A model generated the notes under the pieces. The model worked only from the letters and a program-made list of their open reading frames with translations. It was not told where the DNA came from and did no database searches. A stretch of DNA of 64,000 nucleotides from JBBDMU01 sp040905685 (GTDB lineage: Bacteria; Bacteroidota; Rhodothermia; Balneolales; Natronogracilivirgulaceae): contig JBBDRB010000055.1 of NCBI GenBank assembly GCA_040905685.1, forward strand, positions 1 through 64,000, given 5' to 3'. Made by a program: the position numbers and the translations under genes. The number at the start of each line of letters is the position of its first letter. Positions within the stretch are counted from its first letter, which is position 1. Below, in pieces: positions 18,658 through 27,104 of this stretch.

Positions 18658-18671
18658 TGTTAACGCAAACA
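18658..18671. promoter_or_regulatory. Candidate LacI-type operator before the lyase cluster
   Basis: TGTTAACGCAAACA: two half-sites TGTTAACG and (reverse) TGTTTGCG around a central CG. The left half equals that of the site at 11333. It lies seven bases before the start of heparinase-like gene 1, overlapping the expected ribosome-binding area, so it may act at a promoter inside the 53-base gap or be coincidental. Confidence 0.3.
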
Positions 18672-18678
18672 TCAAGTT

Positions 18679-20643
18679 ATGATATCATCTATACGAACCT
18701 CATTTCATCTCATCCTAACCGCGCCGGTCATGCTGGCGGCCGCTTGCAGCAGCCCTGCTCCTGAACCCGAATCAACGCATGCCGCTTACAGCCTGGACAA
18801 CCCCATGAATGTGGAGTATCTGGAAACCCATCTGGAAAAACAGGGTCCCCGCCTTGTGCTGAATTCCGAAAGGGAAAATGTTCTCCGGAGCAAGCTTGAA
18901 ACGGATCCCCTTGTGCAGGCCTACTACGCAACGTTAAAATCGGACGCCGAGCGTATCCTGCAGGAGCCTTTTCTTGAACGTGAGATCTATGACGGGACGA
19001 GAATGCTGGCTATTTCACAACAAATGGTAAGCCGGCTGGGAACGCTGGGAATGGTTTATCACCTTGAGAAAGACCCGAGGCTGCTCGAACGCATAGATCA
19101 GGAACTGATAACGGTCAGCAATTATGAGGACTGGAACCCTTCCCATTATCTGGATACCGGGGAGATGTCGCTGGCTGTGTCTCTGGGCCTGGACTGGGCC
19201 GGTGAGGATTTGCCGGCCTCAACAGTAGAGCTTGCCCAGACGGCTTTGATCGAAAAAGGATTGCGCCCCAGCTTCAGCGGAGAAAGCTATACCTGGTGGA
19301 TCGATGCCATTCATAACTGGAACCAGGTAGTCCATGGCGGTTTGGTCGCCGCGGCCATCACCGTCGCGGAAAGGGAACCGGAACTGGCCGCCAATACCCT
19401 CAGCCGGGCTCTGGATAAAATGGGCCTGGCCCTTGCCGAATACGGACCCGACGGCGTTTATCCCGAAGGGGCTACCTACTGGGATTACGGCACCATGTAT
19501 TCGGTGATTACCTCGTCCATGCTTAGCAGCGCCTTTGGTACGGATTTCGGACTGGCTGAATTTCCCGGCTTTTTGGAAAGCGCCGATTTCCGGCTGCTGG
19601 CCGTTGCTCCAACCAGTGAATTTTTCAATTTTTTCGATACCGGCAGCAATGTCCGTGGAGATAATCGGGGCGTGGGCGATCACACGGTCGCCTGGTTTAA
19701 CCGGGGGGTCGGGACCGTAAATTTAGCCTGGTTTGCCGCGCACACGGGAAACTCCCTGTATTTTGACCCTTCCTACTTCGAGGACTCCCGTGAAAACAGA
19801 AGACGATCGCGTTTTGACGGTCCGGCCATGGTATGGCTCACCCAGTACGAACCCGGACAGTACAGACCTCTTCCGTTGGTATGGAAAGGGGACGGGGTGA
19901 ATCCCCTGGTTATCTTCAGGGGAGGGGATAATGATCCGGAGAAAAATTCGGAACAATTTTATCTGGGAGCCAAGGGAGGAAGAGCCTCCATTAACCATGG
20001 GAATATGGATGCCGGGAGCTTCGTTTTTGAACTCGATGGGGTGCGCTGGTCCGTTGATCCGGGCAACCAATCGTATGCACCCCTGGAACAGGCCGGTTTT
20101 AACTTATGGAGCAGCGCCCAGGACTCCGAGCGGTGGTTGCTGTTGACCAAAGGCAATCACGGCCACAGTACCCTGACCGTGAACGATGCTCTTCACCGGG
20201 CCGGAGGGTATTCGGCGTTAACGGATTTCAACGACGGGGCATCGGGAGAACACCCGGAGGCCACGTTCGGGCTGACCGGAATATTTGAAAGTCAGCTCCA
20301 AAGCGCCTCGCGGCGATTCGTCAAAGAGGGTTCCCGATCACTGCTCATCGAAGATAAGATACAACCGTCCGGATCCACAGAGACGCTAACCTGGCAAATG
20401 ATGACCACGGCCTCGGTTGAGCCCGCCGAAGGCGGAGCCGTATTAAAGCAGGATGGCAAAGTGCTGAATCTCGACATTCTTTCTCCCGCCGGCGTTTCCG
20501 TTTCGGTCATTCCATTGGATCCGCCCCCCATGGAACTGGACAAACACATTGAAGGACTAAAACGGATAGAGATCCGGGTGCCGGCCGCTCAGCTTGAGGG
20601 CCGGGAGGGGACGATCAGCGTGCGCCTTTCCGGCAACGGGTAA
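18679..20643 (+). CDS. Heparinase II/III-like polysaccharide lyase, paralogue 1 (lipoprotein)
   Basis: 654 residues with lipobox LAAAC. The N-terminal alpha/alpha toroid spans about 40-380 (NWNQVVHGG at 213-221, YGPDGVYPEGATYWDYGTMY at 255-274). The C-terminal beta-sandwich heparinase II/III domain spans about 400-654. Near the active site it reads NHGNMDAGS (439-447): H440 corresponds to the catalytic His406 of Pedobacter heparinase II, but the metal-binding second His (His408) is N442. Paralogues 2 and 3 keep that His. Instead, this copy has His (H219) where copy 2 has Asn in the toroid motif. It presumably cleaves a uronic-acid glycan in the periplasm. Followed 35 bases later by its closest paralogue. 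Confidence 0.88.
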   Translation: MISSIRTSFHLILTAPVMLAAACSSPAPEPESTHAAYSLDNPMNVEYLETHLEKQGPRLVLNSERENVLRSKLETDPLVQAYYATLKSDAERILQEPFLEREIYDGTRMLAISQQMVSRLGTLGMVYHLEKDPRLLERIDQELITVSNYEDWNPSHYLDTGEMSLAVSLGLDWAGEDLPASTVELAQTALIEKGLRPSFSGESYTWWIDAIHNWNQVVHGGLVAAAITVAEREPELAANTLSRALDKMGLALAEYGPDGVYPEGATYWDYGTMYSVITSSMLSSAFGTDFGLAEFPGFLESADFRLLAVAPTSEFFNFFDTGSNVRGDNRGVGDHTVAWFNRGVGTVNLAWFAAHTGNSLYFDPSYFEDSRENRRRSRFDGPAMVWLTQYEPGQYRPLPLVWKGDGVNPLVIFRGGDNDPEKNSEQFYLGAKGGRASINHGNMDAGSFVFELDGVRWSVDPGNQSYAPLEQAGFNLWSSAQDSERWLLLTKGNHGHSTLTVNDALHRAGGYSALTDFNDGASGEHPEATFGLTGIFESQLQSASRRFVKEGSRSLLIEDKIQPSGSTETLTWQMMTTASVEPAEGGAVLKQDGKVLNLDILSPAGVSVSVIPLDPPPMELDKHIEGLKRIEIRVPAAQLEGREGTISVRLSGNG

Positions 20644-20678
20644 GTCCAAATCAAAAAATCACACCTAAATACGAAGCT

Positions 20679-22643
20679 ATGAAATCCATAATTACCACAG
20701 CCAGTGTTATGATGCTGCTAATGATACTGACGATGAGCTGCAGCACGTCCAATCCCGGTAACGGCCTTACTGATCAATCATCATCCAATGAGGACTATCG
20801 GCTCGATAACCCCATGAGCGTTGAATATCTGGAGACGCATTTGGAAAAGCAGACACCCCGGCTGGTGTTAAACCCCGAACGGGAACGGAGGCTCAGGAAC
20901 AAACTGGAAAGCGATCCTGTGGTTCAGGCTTATTATGAAAGCCTGAAGGCCGATGCCGCACGCATCATGCAGGAACCGCTTCTTGAACATAACATATACG
21001 ATGGCAAAAGACTGCTCAGAATTTCACGTGAGATGGTTAAGCGCATGGGTATTCTGGGAATGGTCTATCATATAGGCAATGACCCTGATGTGCTGGCCCG
21101 CATAAATGAAGAACTAATAGCCGTCAGTAATTTTGTCGACTGGAATCCGTCTCACTTCCTGGATGTAGGCGAGATGTCGCTGGCTTTTTCCCTGGCCCTG
21201 GACTGGGCCGGACAGGACCTGCCGGCTTCCACGGTTGACCTGGCTGAAACGGCTCTGATAGAAAAAGGAATCTTGCCCAGTTTTGAAGGCCGTCATGGAT
21301 GGATAACGAATACCAACAACTGGAATCAGGTTTGCAACGGGGGCATGATTGCCGCGGCCATCACCATCGCCGAAAGGGATCCGGAACTGGCGGCCAGAAC
21401 CATAAGCAGGTCCCTCGACGGCATGCCCTATGCCCTGAAAGAATACGGGCCCGATGGCATTTATCCGGAAGGGCCTACCTACTGGGATTACGGGACCATG
21501 TACTCGGTGATTACCTCATCCATGCTGACCAGCGCTTTCGGCACGGATTTTGGTCTGGCCGGGTTTCCCGGTTTTCTGGAAAGCGCCAACTTCAGGATGA
21601 TGGTTGTGGGTCCGTCCGGTGAATTTTTCAACTTCTTTGATGCCGGAAGCAACCTGACCAGCGACAACCGGGGACGTGGCGACCATACCGTGGCCTGGTT
21701 TAACAGGGGCAACGGCGTGGTTAATCTGACCTGGTTTGCCGCCCATACGGGAAACTCCCTGTATTATGATTCCTCGTATTTTACCGAACAGGGTGAAAAC
21801 AGAAGAAACTCACGTTTCGACGGCCCGGCCATGGTGTGGCTTTCCGAATACGAGCCCAAAGATCATAAGCCCCTCCCGTTAATCTGGAGCGGACAAAGCA
21901 AAAACCCGCTGGCTATCTTCCGGGGCGGCGAAAACGACCCTGAGAATAATCCGGAACAGTTTTATCTGGGTGCGAAAGGGGGCCAGGGCACCATCAGCCA
22001 CGGCCATTTGGATGGGGGAAGCTTCGTGTTTGACCTTGACGGGGTGCGCTGGAGCATTGATCCGGGCGCGCAAAGTTACGCCGCCATCGAACAGACGGGT
22101 TTCAATTTATGGGGCCGCGGCCAGGACGATGACCGCTGGACACTCCAGGCCTATAATAATTACGGGCACAGTACGCTGACGGTCAATAATGCCCTGCATA
22201 AAGCCAGCGGATTTGTGCCGTTAACCGGCTTCAACGATGGAAGCAACGGAGAAAATCCGGAAGCCTCCTTTGATCTGTCCGATATTTTCGAGGGTCATCT
22301 GCAAAGTGCAACCCGGCGATTTATAAAAGAAGATGACCGGTCCATTTTCATCGAAGATATCATCGTACCGTCGGAGTCTACAGAGGTGGTCACCTGGCAG
22401 ATGGTCACGACCGCCGAGGTGCTTCCGGTCCGGGGAGGAGCCCTGCTGAGGCAGGATGGAAAAGAGCTTAGCCTTGAGATCCTGTCCCCCGCTGATGTTC
22501 AGGTTTCGGTAGTCTCGCTTAATCCGCCCCCCATGGAACTGGATAAGCAAATAGATAATTTCAAGCGGATTGAGATCCGGGTGCCGGCCTGGCGGTTTGA
22601 CGGCCGGGAGGGAAGGATCAACGTGCGGCTAACCGGTAATTAG
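20679..22643 (+). CDS. Heparinase II/III-like polysaccharide lyase, paralogue 2 (lipoprotein)
   Basis: 654 residues, collinear with paralogue 1 over its whole length. The lipobox is LTMSC. Toroid motif NNWNQVCNGGM lies at 213-223 and DGIYPEGPTYWDYGTMY at 259-275. The beta-sandwich active-site block SHGHLDGGSFVF lies at 440-451, with H441, H443 and D445 intact, and a further His lies in YGHSTLTVNN. This is the family-typical set of residues, so this copy looks fully competent. Tandem duplication with paralogue 1 followed by divergence explains the pair. The PL8 genes follow after ten bases, so these are one operon. Confidence 0.9.
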   Translation: MKSIITTASVMMLLMILTMSCSTSNPGNGLTDQSSSNEDYRLDNPMSVEYLETHLEKQTPRLVLNPERERRLRNKLESDPVVQAYYESLKADAARIMQEPLLEHNIYDGKRLLRISREMVKRMGILGMVYHIGNDPDVLARINEELIAVSNFVDWNPSHFLDVGEMSLAFSLALDWAGQDLPASTVDLAETALIEKGILPSFEGRHGWITNTNNWNQVCNGGMIAAAITIAERDPELAARTISRSLDGMPYALKEYGPDGIYPEGPTYWDYGTMYSVITSSMLTSAFGTDFGLAGFPGFLESANFRMMVVGPSGEFFNFFDAGSNLTSDNRGRGDHTVAWFNRGNGVVNLTWFAAHTGNSLYYDSSYFTEQGENRRNSRFDGPAMVWLSEYEPKDHKPLPLIWSGQSKNPLAIFRGGENDPENNPEQFYLGAKGGQGTISHGHLDGGSFVFDLDGVRWSIDPGAQSYAAIEQTGFNLWGRGQDDDRWTLQAYNNYGHSTLTVNNALHKASGFVPLTGFNDGSNGENPEASFDLSDIFEGHLQSATRRFIKEDDRSIFIEDIIVPSESTEVVTWQMVTTAEVLPVRGGALLRQDGKELSLEILSPADVQVSVVSLNPPPMELDKQIDNFKRIEIRVPAWRFDGREGRINVRLTGN

Positions 22644-22653
22644 AGGATTTTAA

Positions 22654-24801
22654 ATGATCTCACGAAATATTTTCTGCTTTAAAGCTATATGCCTGATTTT
22701 ACTGTTTCCGATTGGTTCATTAGCTAATGGTGAAACCGATTTAGAGCTCATCAGAGAGCTGGTGATCGCCGACCTGGTTGAGGGTGGTATAGATGAGGAA
22801 GAGGTAACCGGTCTGATGCAATCCCTGCAGGAAGACGGCACCTGGCCGGATATTGACTACATCGATGTTTCCCGCAATGCGTTTGAGCACAGCCGGCATC
22901 TGAACAATATGCTGGTGCTGAGCCGGGCGTACAGGAAGCCGGATTCCAGGCATTACGAAGACCCCGAACTGAAACGGAAGATGGCCTCGGCCCTGGACTA
23001 CTGGCTGGAGCATGATTTTATCTGTGAGAACTGGTGGTGGAACCAGATGGGGACGCCCGGCCGTATGGTTGATGTGCTGCTGATGATGGATGATGCGCTG
23101 ACGGAAACCCAAAAGGAATTGGCCGGGCCTATTGTCGGGCGGGCCAATTTTGAAGCTTCGGGCGCCCGGCCCGGAGGGGACCTGATACAGATTGCCGGCA
23201 TCTATGGCAAGTACGGCCTGTTTGCAAGAGATGAGGAGAAAGTAGAGGAAGCCATACAGGCTATGGCCGGGGAGGTCGGTTTTGCGGTGGACAGAGGGGA
23301 TCCATCGGATGTGAGAGGCCTGCAGAAGGATTTCAGTTTTCATCACCGCCACCATCGTGTACCTTTTAATCTAACCTACGGCATGGGATATGCCCGTTCC
23401 TTTACGGAATGGGCATCAAAGGTCTCCGGAACAAGGTTCAGTTTTCCGGACGAAGCCGTTACGCTACTCGTCGATTTCTTTCTCGACGGCATCGTCAAGT
23501 CAGCGGCCTGGGGAAAATATCCGGATCCGGGAGCCCTGAGCCGTGAAGTTGGCAGGCGTACGATTCTCAATCCCTACAGTCCTGACATGCCTGAACAGCT
23601 TTTGGAAGTGACCTCCCACCGGAAAGAGGAACTGGAGAATATTGCCGGCATACGCAGGGGCGACCGGCAACCGGATCTAACAGGCAACATGTTTTTCTGG
23701 CATTCGGAATATTTCAGCCACCAGAGGCCTGGCTATTTTACTTCCGTTCGCATGTATTCCACCCGTAATAACAATCTGGATGGGCCCCATAACAGCGAGG
23801 GATTGCTGAACCACCACCTGGCCGACGGATCCAACTTCCTGATCAGGACCGGTGATGAGTATACACAAATCTTCCCGGTATGGGACTGGCAGAAAATACC
23901 CGGTACCACGGTAATCCAGAAGCCATCGCTGCCGGGCCGGGACCAGATCTCCGTAAGGGGAATTACCGGTTTTGTCGGCGGGGTCACCAATGGCCTGCAC
24001 GGGGCCGCCGTCTTTGATTTTGAAAGCCCGATTGACCCTCTCAGGGCCCGCAAATCCTGGTTTTTCTTCGACGAAGAGTTTGTCGCCCTGGGGGCGGGCA
24101 TCCGTTCCGGTTCCGTATTTCCGGTTGCTACCACCCTGAACCAGAGCCTGCTGAACGGCGAGGTCAGGGTAGGCCGCCGTGACGGCAGCCACATAGCCGC
24201 CAATGGCGAACACAGCCTGACGGGGATATCCTGGGTTCACCATGACCGGACGGCCTATCTGTTCCCGGATCCGGCTGCCGTACAGCTTGAAAACAGGCAG
24301 CGCAGCGGTAGCTGGGAAAGGATTAACGACAGCGTCTGGGCATGGGATCTTGACGAGGAATTTAAAGACGTGTTCACCCTGTGGCTGGACCATGGCCGGC
24401 GCCCCCTGCAGGCCGGCTATGCCTACATCGTGGTGCCTGGCATCGAAGCCCCGGGGGTGGAAGCCTACCGGGCATCGTCTGCCGTAGAGATCCTGTCCAA
24501 TACCCCGAAAATCCAGGCCGTGGGCCACCGGGGGCTGGAACTGACCCAGATTGCTTTTTACGAACCGGGCGAACTTGACCTATCCCCCGGCCTAAGCGTA
24601 TCGGCCGGGTCGCCGGGACTGGTTATGATAAAAACATCGGGTCAGGACATCGAAGAGATTACCGTGTCGGATCCCTCCCGGGAGCTGGATACCTTCCGGG
24701 TGAAGGTGACCACGGGCGGTCATGCGGAAGATATCGAATTTGAACTGCCGTCCGGCGATTATGCCGGACAGAGCGTCACGGAAAAAGTTACCGTTAACTG
24801 A
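22654..24801 (+). CDS. PL8-family polysaccharide lyase, tandem copy 1
   Basis: 715 residues with a signal peptide (ICLILLFPIGSLANG). PL8 architecture: alpha/alpha toroid (about 30-330), central super-beta-sandwich (about 340-600) and C-terminal beta domain. The aromatic patch NWWWNQMGTPGR is at 126-137, the catalytic His/Tyr block DFSFHH...TYGMGY at 226-245. The central domain carries HSEYFSHQRPGYFTSVRMYS and NSEGLLNHHLADGSNFL. Where chondroitin AC and hyaluronate lyases have a GAN motif with the catalytic Asn, this protein has GARPGGDL (170-177). PL8 enzymes act on hyaluronan, chondroitin, xanthan and related glucuronic-acid polymers. The last 412 bases inside the gene are identical to those of copy 2. 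Confidence 0.92.
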   Translation: MISRNIFCFKAICLILLFPIGSLANGETDLELIRELVIADLVEGGIDEEEVTGLMQSLQEDGTWPDIDYIDVSRNAFEHSRHLNNMLVLSRAYRKPDSRHYEDPELKRKMASALDYWLEHDFICENWWWNQMGTPGRMVDVLLMMDDALTETQKELAGPIVGRANFEASGARPGGDLIQIAGIYGKYGLFARDEEKVEEAIQAMAGEVGFAVDRGDPSDVRGLQKDFSFHHRHHRVPFNLTYGMGYARSFTEWASKVSGTRFSFPDEAVTLLVDFFLDGIVKSAAWGKYPDPGALSREVGRRTILNPYSPDMPEQLLEVTSHRKEELENIAGIRRGDRQPDLTGNMFFWHSEYFSHQRPGYFTSVRMYSTRNNNLDGPHNSEGLLNHHLADGSNFLIRTGDEYTQIFPVWDWQKIPGTTVIQKPSLPGRDQISVRGITGFVGGVTNGLHGAAVFDFESPIDPLRARKSWFFFDEEFVALGAGIRSGSVFPVATTLNQSLLNGEVRVGRRDGSHIAANGEHSLTGISWVHHDRTAYLFPDPAAVQLENRQRSGSWERINDSVWAWDLDEEFKDVFTLWLDHGRRPLQAGYAYIVVPGIEAPGVEAYRASSAVEILSNTPKIQAVGHRGLELTQIAFYEPGELDLSPGLSVSAGSPGLVMIKTSGQDIEEITVSDPSRELDTFRVKVTTGGHAEDIEFELPSGDYAGQSVTEKVTVN
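24366..24777 (+). repeat. 412-bp perfect repeat, first copy (3' end of PL8 copy 1)
   Basis: Every base from 24366 to 24777 equals 26535-26946 (offset 2169), read line by line. It encodes the C-terminal beta domain from VFTLWLDHGRRPLQAGY to YAGQSV. Sequence on both sides of the block is clearly diverged between the two genes, so the identity is far higher than the age of the duplication predicts. Confidence 0.97.
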
Positions 24802-24807
24802 TATGCC

Positions 24808-26967
24808 ATGAAGCCAAAACCCTACAGATCAGCCTTTCTGGTATGGAGTTGCCTTCTTTATGCTGGTATGGCTTATGCCGGCGAGTCGCCGGATCCCGAT
24901 TTGGAAACGGTCAGGCAACGGGTTATCACCGAGCTGATGGAACCGGAGGTGGATGAGGAAAGCGTTGAACAGCTGATCAGCTCCTTCCGGGACGATGGAA
25001 CCTGGCCGGATATCAACTATGAAGATGTATCTCGATCGGCCTGGGAGCATAGATGGCACCTTGAATATGTTAAGGAGCTGGGTATTGCCTACCGGAAACC
25101 CGGTTCTGTATACTATCGTGACCCTGAAGTAACCCGGGTCGTTCATTCTGCCCTGGAATTCTGGGTTGCTCATGATTTTGAAGCCGAAAACTGGTTCCAG
25201 AATCAAATACGCACCCCGGGTGACATGGCGCGGATTTTGTTGATCATGGATAACGATTTGGCTGAGGAATTAACGGCTAAGGTGCTAAGCATCGCTGAAA
25301 ACGGGCACCTCGGCGTGTGGGGGGCGAGACCCGGAGGCGATTTGATCCGGATTGCAAGCATAGTTGGTCACAGGGGACTTTTTTTACGGGATGAACAGAT
25401 CTTTGGGGAAGCCGTTCAGGCTATGGTCGGGGATATTGCCTTTGCTGTGGACCGGGGTGATCCGTCTGACGTAAGGGGACTGCAGAAAGATTTGAGCTTT
25501 CACCACCGCAAAGACCGCGCCCTGTATACCATATCGTATGGATTGGGGTATGCTTCGGCTTTTGCAGACTGGGCCTCAAAAGTGTCCGGTACACGGTTTC
25601 GTTTCACAGATGAGTCGATTGAGCTGCTCGTGGATTATTTCCTCGATGGCATCGGCCAGACCACAGCCTATGCCAAATACCCTGATCCGGGGGCCCGGAA
25701 CCGGGAAATTTCAAGAATCGGGTCCGTTAATGCGTATTCCCCCGAATTACCCCAAAAGCTGCTTCAGGCTACATCCTACCGGAAGAAAGAACTCGGGGAT
25801 GTGGTCAGCCTGCGTGAAGGCGGACCGGTTCCGCAATACCGGAGCAATCGCTTTTTCTGGCATTCGGAATATTTCAGCCATCAGCGTCCCGGCTATTTTA
25901 CTTCCGTTCGCATGTATTCCTCACGCAATCACAATCAGGACCGGCCCCATAACAGCGAAGGATTAAAGAACCATCACCTGAGCGATGGAGCCAACTTCAT
26001 TACCAGGACCGGGATGGAATACACGGATATATTCCCTGTTTACAACTGGCAGAAAATCCCAGGGACAACCGTCGTTCAGAAACCGTCGCTTCCCGGGCCG
26101 GATGAGATCCAGAAAAAGGGCCTTACCGGGTTTGCCGGCGGGGTAAGTGACGGGACCTATGGAGCCGCCGCATTTGACTTTGAAAGTCCCCATGATCCGC
26201 TTGCCGTGCGTAAATCCTGGTTTTTCTTTGAGGATGAATTTGTCGCCCTGGGCGCAGGCCTGCGTTCAGGATCCGGTCATCCTGTTGCCACTACTGTGAA
26301 CCAGAGTTTATTAACCGGGGATGTCGCCATCGGAGGGCGGTCCCGGAGCGGGGTGATGGACAGAGGCCGCCATGACCTCGATGGTATTGCCTGGATACAT
26401 CACGACCAAACCGCTTATCTGTTCCCTGATCCGTCTGCTGTCCGCCTTGAAAATGAACAGCGCAGGGGGTATTGGCTCGACATTAACAAACAGTCAATTG
26501 GCGTGCTCAGGGCCAGCGCCGATGAGCAGCACAGAGACGTGTTCACCCTGTGGCTGGACCATGGCCGGCGCCCCCTGCAGGCCGGCTATGCCTACATCGT
26601 GGTGCCTGGCATCGAAGCCCCGGGGGTGGAAGCCTACCGGGCATCGTCTGCCGTAGAGATCCTGTCCAATACCCCGAAAATCCAGGCCGTGGGCCACCGG
26701 GGGCTGGAACTGACCCAGATTGCTTTTTACGAACCGGGCGAACTTGACCTATCCCCCGGCCTAAGCGTATCGGCCGGGTCGCCGGGACTGGTTATGATAA
26801 AAACATCGGGTCAGGACATCGAAGAGATTACCGTGTCGGATCCCTCCCGGGAGCTGGATACCTTCCGGGTGAAGGTGACCACGGGCGGTCATGCGGAAGA
26901 TATCGAATTTGAACTGCCGTCCGGCGATTATGCCGGACAGAGCGTCTCATCAAAACCTGTAAAATGA
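24808..26967 (+). CDS. PL8-family polysaccharide lyase, tandem copy 2
   Basis: 719 residues with a signal peptide (VWSCLLYAGMAYAG). It starts six bases after copy 1 and has the same three-domain PL8 layout. The aromatic patch is changed to NWFQNQIRTPGD, losing one of the tryptophans that line the cleft in copies 1 and 3. GARPGGDLIRIA, DLSFHHRKDR and SYGLGY are kept. The C-terminal domain from 26535 on is identical in DNA to copy 1 and ends SSKPVK. A tail of the original type remains as an orphan fragment just downstream. The altered patch suggests a different subsite preference from the other two copies (inference). Confidence 0.92.
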   Translation: MKPKPYRSAFLVWSCLLYAGMAYAGESPDPDLETVRQRVITELMEPEVDEESVEQLISSFRDDGTWPDINYEDVSRSAWEHRWHLEYVKELGIAYRKPGSVYYRDPEVTRVVHSALEFWVAHDFEAENWFQNQIRTPGDMARILLIMDNDLAEELTAKVLSIAENGHLGVWGARPGGDLIRIASIVGHRGLFLRDEQIFGEAVQAMVGDIAFAVDRGDPSDVRGLQKDLSFHHRKDRALYTISYGLGYASAFADWASKVSGTRFRFTDESIELLVDYFLDGIGQTTAYAKYPDPGARNREISRIGSVNAYSPELPQKLLQATSYRKKELGDVVSLREGGPVPQYRSNRFFWHSEYFSHQRPGYFTSVRMYSSRNHNQDRPHNSEGLKNHHLSDGANFITRTGMEYTDIFPVYNWQKIPGTTVVQKPSLPGPDEIQKKGLTGFAGGVSDGTYGAAAFDFESPHDPLAVRKSWFFFEDEFVALGAGLRSGSGHPVATTVNQSLLTGDVAIGGRSRSGVMDRGRHDLDGIAWIHHDQTAYLFPDPSAVRLENEQRRGYWLDINKQSIGVLRASADEQHRDVFTLWLDHGRRPLQAGYAYIVVPGIEAPGVEAYRASSAVEILSNTPKIQAVGHRGLELTQIAFYEPGELDLSPGLSVSAGSPGLVMIKTSGQDIEEITVSDPSRELDTFRVKVTTGGHAEDIEFELPSGDYAGQSVSSKPVK
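26535..26946 (+). repeat. 412-bp perfect repeat, second copy (3' end of PL8 copy 2)
   Basis: Identical to 24366-24777. It ends eight codons (with stop) before the end of the copy 2 gene; downstream of it comes TCATCAAAACCTGTAAAATG with the stop and then an orphan PL8 tail. The direction of transfer was probably copy 1 to copy 2, since copy 2 has the displaced tail. Confidence 0.97.
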
Positions 26968-26972
26968 TACCA

Positions 26973-27092
26973 ATGAAACACCACCATTTGGAAGTAACCT
27001 GGAATGCGGAAACGGGCAGCAGCCCGGTCCATTTCAGGCTGCCGGATGGCGGGTACGCCGGACAAAGCGTCCAGGCTAAATTTCAACTTTAA
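26973..27092 (+). pseudogene. Orphan 3'-end fragment of a PL8 lyase gene
   Basis: A 39-codon frame (ATG 26973, TAA 27090-27092) encoding LEVTWNAETGSSPVHFRLPD, then GGYAGQSVQAKFQL. It matches the C-terminus of PL8 copy 3 (VTWDPETGRSSVHFKLPDGE, then YAGQSVSAKFQL) far better than the present tails of copies 1 and 2. It is in a different frame from copy 2. The best reading is that it is the former tail of copy 2, left behind when the 412-base block was copied in. It might still be translated as a short peptide, but nothing supports a function. Confidence 0.8.
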
Positions 27093-27104
27093 ACATTCAT
27101 ATTC

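Noticed and set aside
23701..25920. A second highly similar patch between PL8 copies 1 and 2 (23701-23760 and 25861-25920)
   Set aside because: Not perfect (several mismatches) and it encodes a conserved motif, so selection on the protein explains it without gene conversion.
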